Origin: CAXXOK01 sp964584315
Lineage (GTDB): Bacteria; Bacillota; Clostridia; Christensenellales; Aristaeellaceae
NCBI GenBank assembly: GCA_964584315.1
Contig: CAZOZO010000004.1
Coordinates: 1 to 64,000, forward strand
DNA: 64,000 bases
Direction of reading: 5' to 3'
The notes beneath the pieces are model-generated. The model searched no databases, was not told the origin of the DNA, and worked only from the letters and a program-made list of their open reading frames with translations. Each line of letters begins with the position of its first letter. Position 1 is the stretch's first letter. The translations under genes and the position numbers were made by a program. Positions 8,686 to 17,128 of the stretch are shown piece after piece.

Positions 8686-9741
8686 TCAGGTGTCTCCTTT
8701 CGCTGCAGTCTGCTCGGGCGCTGCCTGTTTTTTGCGGCGTTTCGTCAGCAGCTGGTAGAGGGAAAACTCATACGTGCCAAAAAGCCCAATCGGTCGGAAG
8801 ATCATCATCAGCACCAAGAGGACGGAGTAGATGAGCATCCGGTACTGGGAGAACGCGCGTAGCGCTTCGGGGATGACCGACAGGATAATGGCGGCAACGA
8901 CCGAGCCGGTCATGGAGCCCATGCCGCCCAGCACCACCATGATCACGTACTCGGTGGATTTCAGGAAGGTGAAGTCGGTATGCTGCAGGGTGCCAAGCCC
9001 GCGGTGTGCGTAGATCGCGCCCGCCACGCCTGCAAAGAAGGCGGAGAAGGTGAAGGTGAGCACCTTGTAGTAGGTGGTGTTCAGGCCCGTGCTGCTGGAC
9101 GCGATGTCATCATCGCGGATTGCCATGATCGCGCGCCCAAACTTGGAGCGCACAAAGGCGATCATGATCGCCACGCACACGACCGTGAGCAACAGGATCA
9201 CGTAGATATCGTTCATGCGCATGATGCCGATCAGCGCCTGCCCCGCCTGCCCGTTCGCAAGACCCTTGCCCCCGGCAAAGGGGAGGTTCTGGATCACCAC
9301 GCGGATGATCTCGCCAAAGCCCAGCGTGATGATGGCCAGATAGTCGCCGCGCAGGCGCAGCGCCGGAATGCCCACGATCAGGCCGAAGATTGCGGCGGCG
9401 ATTGCGCCGACCAGAAGGCCGATGAAGAAGATCAGCATCGGCGGCAGGGGCGCGACGGTGCCCTCTTTGATGCCCAGATTGATGGCCTTGGTGACCAACG
9501 CGGACGTATAGGCGCCGATAGCCATAAAACCCGTGTGGCCAAGCGCGATCTGGCCCAGATAACCCATCACGAGGTTGAGCGAGGTTACCATGATCACGGC
9601 GTAGCAGCACTGGATAAAGATGCCGCGGATATAGTTATCCATCAGGCCGAACGTGTCTGCCGCATAGGTTGCCAGTGCGAGCAGGGCTACGCCCGCCAGC
9701 GATACAAGGAAACTGTTTGCCCGTTGCTTTGTATTCATCAT
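8686..9741 (-). CDS. livM: Branched-chain amino acid ABC transporter permease LivM
   Basis: The protein has about ten hydrophobic membrane segments and the LivM signatures GYLGQIALGHTGFMAIGAY and GDYLAIITLGFGEIIR. The cytoplasmic coupling segment AIRDDDIASSSTGLNTTYYK is conserved. A polar, lysine-rich tail ends the protein. I prefer the ATG at 9741 (351 residues) because AGGTG lies six bases upstream; a GTG at 9750, directly after the livH stop, is the alternative. Confidence 0.95.
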   Translation of the reverse strand: MMNTKQRANSFLVSLAGVALLALATYAADTFGLMDNYIRGIFIQCCYAVIMVTSLNLVMGYLGQIALGHTGFMAIGAYTSALVTKAINLGIKEGTVAPLPPMLIFFIGLLVGAIAAAIFGLIVGIPALRLRGDYLAIITLGFGEIIRVVIQNLPFAGGKGLANGQAGQALIGIMRMNDIYVILLLTVVCVAIMIAFVRSKFGRAIMAIRDDDIASSSTGLNTTYYKVLTFTFSAFFAGVAGAIYAHRGLGTLQHTDFTFLKSTEYVIMVVLGGMGSMTGSVVAAIILSVIPEALRAFSQYRMLIYSVLLVLMMIFRPIGLFGTYEFSLYQLLTKRRKKQAAPEQTAAKGDT

Positions 9742-9750
9742 AACAGGCAC

Positions 9751-10662
9751 CTACACTTTCTCGCCGGTATTTTTGCCGAGGATACCGGCAGGCTTGACAA
9801 GCAGCACGATGATCAGAATGCCGAACACAATGGCGTCGGAAAAGGCCGATGTGATGATCCCGCCTGTGAGCGGCGCAATATACGCCTTGGACAGGCTTTC
9901 GATGATACCGATCACCAGACCGCCGAGCATCGCGCCTGGGATGATGCCGATGCCGCCGAGCACCGCGGCTACGAAAGCCTTCAGGCCCAGCATGGAACCC
10001 ATCACGTTGGTCACCTGATTGTACTGCGCCACATACATCAGCGACGCGACCGCCGCCAGGCCCGAGCCGATCGCGAACGTGATGGTGATGGTGCGGTTGA
10101 CGTTGATGCCCATCAGCATGGAGGCGTTCTTGTCCTCGGAAACGGCGCGCATCGCCTGCCCGGTGCGCGTATACTTGACGAACATCGATAGGCCGACCAT
10201 CACGACTACGCCGATCACGATGGTCAGGAGCGTATTGCCACTCACGCCAAACAGCATGGGCAGGTCAAAGATGGTTTTCACCGGCTTGGGGTTCGCACCG
10301 AAAAACGTCTGCGCAAGGTTTTCCAAAAACAAGCTCATGGCGATGGCGGTAATGAGCGCACTCATGTTGTTGCCCTTGGCGCGCACGGGGCTGTAGGCCA
10401 GCTTTTCAACCAGTACGCCGGTCAGCGCGCATACCAGCACGGCGGCGATCACGGCAAGCCAGGCGGGCATTCCGGCTGCGATCATCAGCGGCACCGTAAA
10501 AAACAGCGCGTAGCCGCCAACCATAATAAAGTCGCCGTGGGCAAAGTTGATCAGGCGAATGATACCGTATACCATAGTGTACCCAAGTGCGATCAGGGCG
10601 TATACGCTACCGACGCGCAGCCCGTTGATGACCTGCTGGATAAACAGCGTTAGCCCATCCAT
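9751..10662 (-). CDS. livH: Branched-chain amino acid ABC transporter permease LivH
   Basis: The hydrophobic protein of 303 residues carries the LivH hallmarks: GLRVGSVYALIALGYTMVYG at the start, FAHGDFIMVGGY, and the coupling segment AVSEDKNASMLMGINVNRTI. It forms the inner-membrane channel with LivM. The ATG at 10662 is chosen because GGGAG lies nine bases before it, while the upstream ATG at 10671 touches the ribosome site. A 250-base spacer with hairpins separates it from livK. Confidence 0.95.
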   Translation of the reverse strand: MDGLTLFIQQVINGLRVGSVYALIALGYTMVYGIIRLINFAHGDFIMVGGYALFFTVPLMIAAGMPAWLAVIAAVLVCALTGVLVEKLAYSPVRAKGNNMSALITAIAMSLFLENLAQTFFGANPKPVKTIFDLPMLFGVSGNTLLTIVIGVVVMVGLSMFVKYTRTGQAMRAVSEDKNASMLMGINVNRTITITFAIGSGLAAVASLMYVAQYNQVTNVMGSMLGLKAFVAAVLGGIGIIPGAMLGGLVIGIIESLSKAYIAPLTGGIITSAFSDAIVFGILIIVLLVKPAGILGKNTGEKV

Positions 10663-10829
10663 GCCAGACATCTCCCTTCAGAAATTGCGATTGCGACCTG
10701 CGGTATCCCTGTTCGCGAGGGTTCCCGCACGGGAACTTATGTAAACTGCGCCGGATGCGGCGCAGTAAAACGCACGCTTACATGAAAAAGCAGCGGAGCG
10801 CTGCAAGGCTACCCCGGCCTTCAGAAAAG

Positions 10830-10860
10830 ACAAGGCGGGGCGGACTTGCGTCCGCCCCTT
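10830..10860 (-). terminator. Attenuating hairpin between livK and livH
   Basis: The inverted repeat 10837-10845/10850-10858 (GGGGCGGAC and its complement, loop TTGC) with flanking complementary bases is followed on the minus strand by TCTTTTCT. It lies about 55 bases after the livK stop. Partial termination here would leave more binding protein than permease, a common arrangement in ABC operons. Smaller hairpins occur in the rest of the spacer (10672-10830). Confidence 0.65.
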
Positions 10861-10914
10861 GCCCCGGCGGATAGAGACGAGGCTTACCCCTATCAGCCGA
10901 TTACACGATACGGA

Positions 10915-12054
10915 TTACACGTAGGCGAAGAACTTGGCAACGCCGTCCACGTACTCGATCACGGGAGCGGCCTTCTGCGGGGTGCCGGTCGCGTCCAGCG
11001 TGAAGGTGCCGGTCACGCCGGAGAAGTTGATCTTGTAGAGCGCGTCGATGACGGCGGCGGTATCGTCGGTGCCGGCGGCTTCGATGGCATCCTTGAGCAT
11101 GTAGGCGGCGTCATAGCCCAGCGCGGCCAGCGCGGTCAGGCTCGCGGCACCGTAGGTCTCGGTGTACTTCTTCACGAAGCCCTGCACCAGCTCGGAGGGA
11201 TCGTCGGGCGCGTAGTGGTTGGTGAAATAGCAGCCGTTGTACAGGCTCTTGTCTTCCACCATGGTGTTCTGGGTGCCGTCCCAGCCGTCCGCGCCGGCAA
11301 AGTAGCCGGTGAAGCCGGCGGCACGCGCCTGCGGCACGATGTAGGGGCCGATGGAGTCATAGTAGTAGGGGGCGAAGATCAGCTCGGCGCCGGAGGCGAC
11401 GATGTTGGTCAGCTGCGCGGTATAGTCGGTATCCGAGGTGCTGGACGAGCTCTCGGTGGCGACGATCTCAAGGCCCAGCGTGCCGGCGGCGGCCTTGAAG
11501 GCTTCGTACAGACCGGCGGAATAGGTGTCGCCGGAAGCGTAAAGGATGGCAACCTTCTTCACGCCCAGTTTCACGGCCAGCTTGGCGGCGACTTCACCCT
11601 GGAAGGAGTCGCGGAAGCAGGCACGGAACACGCCCTTGACGCCGTCGGTCACGGTGTCGGCGGTGGCGGTGGGGGTCAGAAGCAGCATGCCTTCGGCATC
11701 CGCAAGGGTGGCAAGACCGGCGGTCACACCGGAGGTGACGGAGCCGATAATGGCCTTGGCGCCATCGGCAACCAGTTTGTTGAAGGCATTGGCGCCTTCG
11801 GTGGAGTCGCCCTTGTCATCCTGGTAGGCGATCACTTCGAGGGGACGGCCGCCGAGCACGCCGCCAGCGGCGTTGATCTCTTCGATGGCCAGCTTGATGC
11901 CGTTGGTGGTGGATTCGCCGTAGGTGGCAAGGCTGCCGGTCAGGGGGGCGATAGCGCCAATTTTAACGGGCTCGGCGGCATTAGCCATGACCGGCACGAG
12001 CAGCGTCGTCAGCACCAGGACGATCGCGGTGAGAAGAGAAACCTTCCGTTTCAT
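10915..12054 (-). CDS. livK: Branched-chain amino acid ABC transporter substrate-binding protein
   Basis: The 379-residue protein has a signal peptide (MKRKVSLLTAIVLVLTTLLV, then ANA) and the periplasmic-binding fold of the Leu/Ile/Val family: VKIGAIAPLTGSLATYGES, GIKLAIEEINAAGGVLGG and AIIGSVTSGVTAG are standard signatures. No lipobox cysteine is seen, unlike most Gram-positive binding proteins, so it may be retained in another way. AAAGGAGG precedes the ATG. It is first in the liv operon and has its own consensus promoter at 12169-12197. Confidence 0.95.
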   Translation of the reverse strand: MKRKVSLLTAIVLVLTTLLVPVMANAAEPVKIGAIAPLTGSLATYGESTTNGIKLAIEEINAAGGVLGGRPLEVIAYQDDKGDSTEGANAFNKLVADGAKAIIGSVTSGVTAGLATLADAEGMLLLTPTATADTVTDGVKGVFRACFRDSFQGEVAAKLAVKLGVKKVAILYASGDTYSAGLYEAFKAAAGTLGLEIVATESSSSTSDTDYTAQLTNIVASGAELIFAPYYYDSIGPYIVPQARAAGFTGYFAGADGWDGTQNTMVEDKSLYNGCYFTNHYAPDDPSELVQGFVKKYTETYGAASLTALAALGYDAAYMLKDAIEAAGTDDTAAVIDALYKINFSGVTGTFTLDATGTPQKAAPVIEYVDGVAKFFAYV

Positions 12055-12168
12055 GCGATGGAACCTCCTTTAATGTGGTTTGCCGGGTGTGAGAACCCAC
12101 GGATTGTAAAAAAGCATGGACCGAGTGGTACGCACAGTATCAGTCTCAGCGCCATTGCTTCAACGTCT

Positions 12169-12197
12169 ATTGTAGTGACGAAGCGGAACGATGTCAA
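12169..12197 (-). promoter_or_regulatory. Sigma-A promoter of the liv operon
   Basis: TTGACA (12192-12197), a 17-base spacer and TACAAT (12169-12174) on the minus strand. Transcription would start near 12162, leaving a leader of about 105 bases before livK. Confidence 0.85.
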
Positions 12198-12637
12198 TTC
12201 CAATCACGGCGGTTTGGGGCGTTAATACATTAAAAATGCAAGATGGAGCCGCCGGGCTTTCAAATTTGTGCAACCTGCACCAAAACCATCCGGCCCGCCG
12301 CAGTTGCAGAAACGCGCGTGCGGGCGGCTCCTGCGGCGGCGCATAATGGCGGCGGCGAGGCTGCAAAACGACGGCGGCTGGCGGGAAAGCGGGCGAGCGT
12401 ATGCCTGCATATCCATACGCCAGGACAGGCGCTCGGCACATGTGCCCATCGTATGCGAAGGCAAGGTAACACCTTTGCCCAAACCTTCTGCCTGACGTTT
12501 CGTCAGTGCATAGGGTATGCATCTTCTGGTGGCGTCGGGTGCTTTTCCGATGCAGGCTCTGTATACAATCATCGTTGTGATGATTTGATAAGTTCACTTG
12601 TCATTTATGCAGAGGACGAGTGACCCAACGGACAGAA
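12198..12637. other. Gene-free stretch of about 440 bases
   Basis: No frame here has a ribosome site, family signature or plausible composition. Frames of 116-145 codons exist on both strands but overlap each other and are rich in Ala/Arg/Pro, as expected by chance in GC-rich DNA. Confidence 0.5.
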
Positions 12638-12677
12638 AAAGCCGGGCCTGCCCATGTGTGCGGGCAGGCCCGGCTTT
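12638..12677 (-). terminator. Terminator after the DUF2177 gene
   Basis: Sixteen-base perfect arms (12638-12653, 12662-12677) with an eight-base loop are followed by TTTTT on the minus strand, directly after the gene stop. Confidence 0.9.
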
Positions 12678-12681
12678 CCGG

Positions 12682-13095
12682 TCAGAACAGACGGATAACG
12701 AGGAAACTGAGCAGCGCCGTCGCACCGCTGACAAAAGCGCCCCACAGCAGATCGATCACGGTGATGAGCAGCGGCCAATCCTTTACCGTGGCAAGGTTGG
12801 TCAGGTCGTAGGTGCCGTAGGTGACCAGCCCGAACAGGAGCCCGCCCAGCAGCGCCTGCGACCAGTTGCCTGCGGCCAGCGCGGGGCTTACCACGAAAAC
12901 CATCAGCCCCACCACGAACAGCAGGTAGAACAGGAAGGCCGCCACAAAATTCGTCTTGGGGGCCATCAGGTAACCCAGTTTATCGGCATAGAGCTGTTTG
13001 GCGACCACCAGCAGCCATACCATGTCGATGGCGAGAAAAATGACCAGCGCGATCGCGTAGTTACGCACATCCGCCCAAGTTAGAGAAAGGTTCAT
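12682..13095 (-). CDS. DUF2177 family membrane protein
   Basis: The 137-residue protein has four predicted membrane helices and the family pattern FLAIDMVWL near the N-terminus, YGTYDLTNLATVKDWP in the third segment, and DLLWGAFVSG in the last. Its function is not known. AAGGAGG precedes the ATG. It starts three bases after the DUF1295 gene and closes a three-gene unit led by the FakAB-like protein, so a role in lipid or membrane metabolism is a reasonable inference from context only. Confidence 0.88.
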   Translation of the reverse strand: MNLSLTWADVRNYAIALVIFLAIDMVWLLVVAKQLYADKLGYLMAPKTNFVAAFLFYLLFVVGLMVFVVSPALAAGNWSQALLGGLLFGLVTYGTYDLTNLATVKDWPLLITVIDLLWGAFVSGATALLSFLVIRLF

Positions 13096-13098
13096 TGC

Positions 13099-13878
13099 TT
13101 ATGCCTCCTTCGTATTATGTTTGCTTTTGCGAAACCAGGGAAAGAAGATGCTCGTGCGGGCGGCGTATGCCGCGTAGCCGGGCCGATTTTTCATGCTGTT
13201 CTCCAAAACGGGCACGCCGGTCACAAACAGCAGGAGCAGCGTGATGGCGATGGGGCTGATGATGGCCAGCGGCGTGATGCCGCCGCTCAACGCGATCAGG
13301 AAGATGCCCCACCACATGGTGGCCTCGCCAAAGTAATTCGGGTGGCGGGTCACGCTCCACAGGCCATGGGTCATGATATGGCCGCGGTTTGCGGGATCGC
13401 GCAGGAAGCGCCGCAGCTGTGCGTCTCCAACGGCCTCAAATATGAAGCCCACTGCGAACACGAAAAGCCCAAGGGCAAACCAGAACGGGAGCACGGTGGG
13501 GGAACTGTGGATGCCAAGAATGACCGGCAGCGCGATCACATACATGAAGAAGCCCTGCAGCATGTAGACCTGCAAAAAAGCACGCGGCACGACCCATTTG
13601 CCCCAGCCGCGGCGCAGCTCCGCGTAACGAAAGTCCTCCGGCTTGCCCACGTTGCGGCGGAGGATGTGCCAAAACAGCCGCAGGCCCCACAGGGTGATCA
13701 GCAGCGTCATGGTGAGCCGGGCAAGCGTGACGGGCGGGTAGAGGAGCAACAATAGCCAGGCCGTGACCACGAAACCAAGGCCCCAGCCTATGTCCACCAT
13801 GCCGTTGTTGCGCAGCAGCGTGCCCAGCAGAAAAAACAGGAAAAAGTAGCTGAAGATGATAATAGCGGCTACCGTCAT
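13099..13878 (-). CDS. DUF1295 family membrane protein (steroid 5-alpha-reductase-like)
   Basis: The 259-residue integral membrane protein has the DUF1295 order: NNGMVDIGWGLGFVV near the start, LRLFWHILRRNVGKPEDFRY, a middle hydrophobic block, then GLWSVTRHPNYFGEATMWWG, which is the cofactor-binding region shared with isoprenylcysteine methyltransferase and 5-alpha reductase enzymes. The usual biochemical role is unproven in bacteria. The start at 13878 overlaps the upstream stop as ATGA; the frame stays open far upstream inside the other gene, which is coincidental. Confidence 0.88.
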   Translation of the reverse strand: MTVAAIIIFSYFFLFFLLGTLLRNNGMVDIGWGLGFVVTAWLLLLLYPPVTLARLTMTLLITLWGLRLFWHILRRNVGKPEDFRYAELRRGWGKWVVPRAFLQVYMLQGFFMYVIALPVILGIHSSPTVLPFWFALGLFVFAVGFIFEAVGDAQLRRFLRDPANRGHIMTHGLWSVTRHPNYFGEATMWWGIFLIALSGGITPLAIISPIAITLLLLFVTGVPVLENSMKNRPGYAAYAARTSIFFPWFRKSKHNTKEA

Positions 13879-15686
13879 ACGGGGTTTGCACCTCCTTCGG
13901 TCAAGCACACGGCCACCGTGCCCGGCCCGGCGTGCAGCGCCACCGCGGCGCTGATCTCGCTGATGAAGGCGGGCGGTTTGCCGGTGATACGGGTCAACTG
14001 TTCCTGATACTCGAGCGCAAGCGGCATGTTGTCGCCATGCACGATGCTGTATGCCTCCACACCGCCGTGCGCCATCTGGCGTCGCACTAGCTTCATGATG
14101 CGGCGGGTGAGCCCCGCCTGGCTGAATGCCACGCCAAAGGCAGCGCCATGGCCGTTCCTGTCCAGCGTCATGATGGGGCGCATGCCCAGCTTCATGCCCA
14201 GCTTGCCCACGGTATTGGGCACGCGCCCGCCGCGCACGGCGTAGAGCAGTGTGTTGAGGCATACGTAGATGTGCGTGCGCGGGATGCGTTCTGTAACAGC
14301 GGCAACGATCTCGTCATGCGTGCGGCCATCGGCCGCCATGTCCGCAGCCAGTTTGACCAGCAGGCCCTGCGCGCCGCTGTTGAGGCGCGTGTCGATCACG
14401 GTGATGCGCTTTTGCGGCGTTTCCAGCACGCGGGCAGCCTGCACGAGGGCCTGATAGGTGCCGCTGAGCTTATCCGCAACGCTGAGCACGATGAGCGAAT
14501 CAAACTGCTCCATCCGGTCGCTCAGCAGCGAACGGATGCGGGCCGGTTCGGGCTGTGAGCTGGTGGGGTAGCCGTCCGCAGCGTCCATCGCCCGAAAGAG
14601 CTGTGGCAGGCGGATGGTGGTCTTGTCCAGATAGGCCGCGCCATGCACCAGCACGCCCATCGGCAGCACGGACACACGGTTTTCCAGCAGGTACGCATCC
14701 GGTACATCCGCGATGCTGTCGGTAACGAGGCCCACACCGCCGATCGCCCACTGGCGCAGGCGGTTTTGCAGGGCCATGTCGTCCGCTTTTTGGGTCAGCA
14801 GCTCGCCAAAACCCGCGAGCCGCTCCATGACCAGCTCAGGGGTATTGGTATGGATGTGTGCCTTGAGCCGCCCGCTCCGGTTGTTCACGATCAGCGAATC
14901 ACCCAAATTCGCAAGCGTTTGCTTTACGGCGGCTGTTAACACATCCTCATTGCTTGGGTGGGCCTGCACATCCACTAGCGCTTCGGTGCAATAGCGGTAG
15001 GCTACCTCCTCCTCCGCGACAGTCAGGGGCGGTGCGTCTTCAACCATGGCGGGCGCTTCGCGCCCCTCCGCAAACACGCGATTCACGCCCTCCAAAAAGC
15101 GCACGAAACCAGCCGCGCCCGAATCGACCACGTTGTTCTTACGCAGCACGGCCAGCTGACTTTTGGTTTTTTCCAGCGATACGAGCGCCGCACGGTAAGC
15201 GGCGGCAAACATCTCCGCAAAGCCTGCGAACCTCTCTACGTTTTGGTGCAAAAAGGCGGCCCAGTCGCGGATGATGCTCATCAGCGTGCCTTCCTGAGGG
15301 TTCTCGACAGCCCCGTACAGGTGCCTGACAGCCCCGAACGCCACACGGGCGAACTCGCGCACGCCCACACGCTCATACGGTCTGCCCTCCTGCGCCAGCC
15401 CGCTCACATAGGAGGCGAAGATGATGCCCGAATTGCCTCGCGCACTCTCCAGCCCGGACTGGCTGATATCTTGCAGCATCTGCCCGAACGACTGGCTGCG
15501 CGCGGGCCGCTCTACCATGGCGCGCAGCGTGGTGGCCATGTTGGTGCCCGTGTCGCCATCCGCCACGGGGAATACGTTGATCAGGTTCAGGTACCTGATG
15601 TGAGAGGCGACCTCGCTCGCGCCGGACGCAAACCAGTTGAGCACGTCCGTGCCGTTGGCGTGCTGGAGATCCATCCGGTGTTCCAT
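13875..15686 (-). CDS. Single-chain FakA-FakB-like fusion (DhaL/DAK2 plus DegV)
   Basis: FakA phosphorylates fatty acids held by FakB (a DegV protein). This 603-residue chain joins both. Residues about 10-205 form a DhaL kinase domain with NVFPVADGDTGTNM (37-50) and SARGNSGIIFASY, the Mg-ATP site. About 225-325 match the FakA middle domain (YRYCTEALVDVQ, LGDSLIVNN, KAHIHTNTP). From about 330 a complete DegV domain follows: GLVTDSIADVP, YPTSSQPEPA, VLSVADKLSGTYQ and NTLLYAVRGGRVP. The start at 15686 has GGAGG seven bases upstream. It is first of three genes with two membrane proteins. Whether it acts on fatty acids is inferred from the domains. Confidence 0.9.
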   Translation of the reverse strand: MEHRMDLQHANGTDVLNWFASGASEVASHIRYLNLINVFPVADGDTGTNMATTLRAMVERPARSQSFGQMLQDISQSGLESARGNSGIIFASYVSGLAQEGRPYERVGVREFARVAFGAVRHLYGAVENPQEGTLMSIIRDWAAFLHQNVERFAGFAEMFAAAYRAALVSLEKTKSQLAVLRKNNVVDSGAAGFVRFLEGVNRVFAEGREAPAMVEDAPPLTVAEEEVAYRYCTEALVDVQAHPSNEDVLTAAVKQTLANLGDSLIVNNRSGRLKAHIHTNTPELVMERLAGFGELLTQKADDMALQNRLRQWAIGGVGLVTDSIADVPDAYLLENRVSVLPMGVLVHGAAYLDKTTIRLPQLFRAMDAADGYPTSSQPEPARIRSLLSDRMEQFDSLIVLSVADKLSGTYQALVQAARVLETPQKRITVIDTRLNSGAQGLLVKLAADMAADGRTHDEIVAAVTERIPRTHIYVCLNTLLYAVRGGRVPNTVGKLGMKLGMRPIMTLDRNGHGAAFGVAFSQAGLTRRIMKLVRRQMAHGGVEAYSIVHGDNMPLALEYQEQLTRITGKPPAFISEISAAVALHAGPGTVAVCLTEGGANPV

Positions 15687-15859
15687 GGGCATTCCTCCGT
15701 CATCCGCAGGACTCAATCTTTTTTACAAAGGTTTCGCAAATAGCATACCAGCGTTTTGGATGGGTGAATCAGGTTGAGAATTTATTTTCGTCGCAATTGC
15801 AATGATTGAAGTATTTATTCGACGCACCATTTTGCAGAGCATTGTTATCCAGTGACTCT

Positions 15860-15888
15860 ATTATAAAGGGCAGCGTACTCCGCGTCAA
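15860..15888 (-). promoter_or_regulatory. Sigma-A promoter of the FakAB-like unit
   Basis: On the minus strand TTGACG (15883-15888), 17 bases, TATAAT (15860-15865). The leader to the ATG at 15686 is long (about 165 bases) and AT-rich near its middle. Confidence 0.8.
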
Positions 15889-15953
15889 TGCGCACTCTTG
15901 ACTGCCATAATGGTACATTTTGCTGCATGTACTTGTAAAAAAATGCAGCGTTG

Positions 15954-15982
15954 TTTTCAATTCCGGGAAAATAGGATATAAA
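15954..15982 (+). promoter_or_regulatory. Possible promoter of the glutathione peroxidase gene
   Basis: TTTTCA (15954-15959), 17 bases, TATAAA (15977-15982), about 30 bases before the ATG. The -35 is weak. A TTGACT at 15898-15903 has no matching -10. Confidence 0.4.
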
Positions 15983-16014
15983 CAAATTGCATAAAATGAA
16001 TTGGAGGAATGTGC

Positions 16015-16488
16015 ATGAGCCTTTATGATATCACCGTGAACGACCGAGAGGGCAACCCCGTATCCCTGAAGGAATATGAGGGGAAGGTGCTGCTGATCGT
16101 GAACACTGCGACCGGCTGCGGCTTTACGCCGCAATACACGGGCCTGCAGGCGCTCTACGACAAGTTTCGCGGCCGTGGTTTCGCGGTGCTCGATTTTCCC
16201 TGCAACCAGTTTGCGGGGCAAGCCCCGGGCACCAACGAGGAGATACACCAGTTTTGCACGCTCAACTATGGCACCACCTTCCCGCGCTTTGGCAAACTGG
16301 AGGTGAACGGCGAGCATGAGAGCCCGCTCTACACTTTCCTCAAACAGGAGAAGGGCGGGCTGCTGGGCCCCGCCATCAAATGGAACTTCACCAAGTTTTT
16401 GATCGACCGCGCAGGAAACGTGGTCAAGCGCTACGCACCCATGGACGCACCCGAGAAGCTGCAGGACGATGTGGAAGCCCTGCTGTAA
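16015..16488 (+). CDS. Glutathione peroxidase-like thiol peroxidase
   Basis: The 157-residue protein has all Gpx signatures: NTATGCGFTPQYTGLQ with the peroxidatic Cys near residue 35, LDFPCNQFAGQAPG with the Gln and the likely resolving Cys, and IKWNFTKFLIDRAG with the Trp/Asn pair. The catalytic residue is cysteine, not selenocysteine, and the usual SKCGFT is changed to TGCGFT. Proteins of this type mostly use thioredoxin. The ATG at 16015 has GGAGG seven bases before it. An OhrR-like regulator follows after 30 bases. Confidence 0.94.
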   Translation: MSLYDITVNDREGNPVSLKEYEGKVLLIVNTATGCGFTPQYTGLQALYDKFRGRGFAVLDFPCNQFAGQAPGTNEEIHQFCTLNYGTTFPRFGKLEVNGEHESPLYTFLKQEKGGLLGPAIKWNFTKFLIDRAGNVVKRYAPMDAPEKLQDDVEALL

Positions 16489-16518
16489 CGGGGCAAAGCG
16501 CGATAGGAGGCGATTCCC

Positions 16519-16941
16519 TTGGGCCATGAACATTTGCTGCTTAAAAACCAGCTTTGCTTTCCGCTGTATGCGGCTGCCAAGGAGGTGGTGCGGCAGTACA
16601 AGCCTTACCTGGACGAGCTGGGCCTGACTTACACGCAGTACATCGCCATGATGGCGCTATGGGAGCACCGGGCAGCCAACGTGAAAACGCTGGGAGAGTA
16701 CCTTTACCTCGATTCTGGCACGCTGACCCCCCTGCTTAAAAAGCTGGAGCAGCATGGCTATATCCGCCGTGAGCGCAGCGGTGAGGACGAGCGCAATGTG
16801 GTTGTGCGGCTGACGGACGCGGGCGATGCCTTGCAGGCGAAGGCAGCGGATATTCCGGCGAAGATGCGCGCATGCCTGCCACTGGACGATGCGGATGCGG
16901 CGGCGCTGTACCGGCTTCTGTACCAAGTGCTGGGAAAATGA
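16519..16941 (+). CDS. OhrR-like MarR-family peroxide-sensing repressor
   Basis: The 140-residue protein resembles Bacillus OhrR closely: LKNQLCFPLYAAAKEVVRQY at the start, a winged helix with LGEYLYLDSGTLTPLLKKLE and the wing RERSGEDERNVVV. Cys13 aligns with the reactive Cys15 of OhrR, whose oxidation releases DNA; the tyrosines that hydrogen-bond it (YKPYLDELGLTY) are also present. The start is TTG at 16519 with AGGAGG eight bases upstream; the nearby ATG is out of frame. It probably controls the preceding peroxidase gene, and possibly itself. Confidence 0.9.
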   Translation: MGHEHLLLKNQLCFPLYAAAKEVVRQYKPYLDELGLTYTQYIAMMALWEHRAANVKTLGEYLYLDSGTLTPLLKKLEQHGYIRRERSGEDERNVVVRLTDAGDALQAKAADIPAKMRACLPLDDADAAALYRLLYQVLGK

Positions 16942-17020
16942 CCCCGGTTGGTGCCGCGCGCGGGGGAGCGTAGCTCGCCTTGGAACGCGGATCATGAAGC
17001 CACCGCCATGACGCAAACAG

Positions 17021-17060
17021 AAAGCCCCTCGGCTGCGCACAACGCTCCGCGGGGCTTTTC
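17021..17060. terminator. Bidirectional terminator between the MarR and MsrAB genes
   Basis: Arms 17021-17028 and 17051-17058 (AAAGCCCC and complement) extend inward with CGG/CCG after one mismatched pair; TTTT ends the + strand side. It separates two convergent genes. Confidence 0.75.
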
Positions 17061-17128
17061 GATCGATCAAAATGGATGCTCCGGCAATCGTGGGCGGCTG
17101 GCGGGTCGAACGGACAGGCGATGCCGCC

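Noticed and set aside
10846..12225. Open frame of 459 codons on the + strand
   Set aside because: It is opposite livK, extends into the livK promoter region, and is Gly/Val/Ala-rich.
12243..12623. Possible small gene in the stretch before DUF2177
   Set aside because: No ribosome site, no family match, and several frames overlap; it resembles non-coding GC-rich sequence.
15898..15926. TTGACT as a -35 for the gpx gene
   Set aside because: At 17-18 bases downstream the sequence is TGCTGC/GCTGCA, not a -10.
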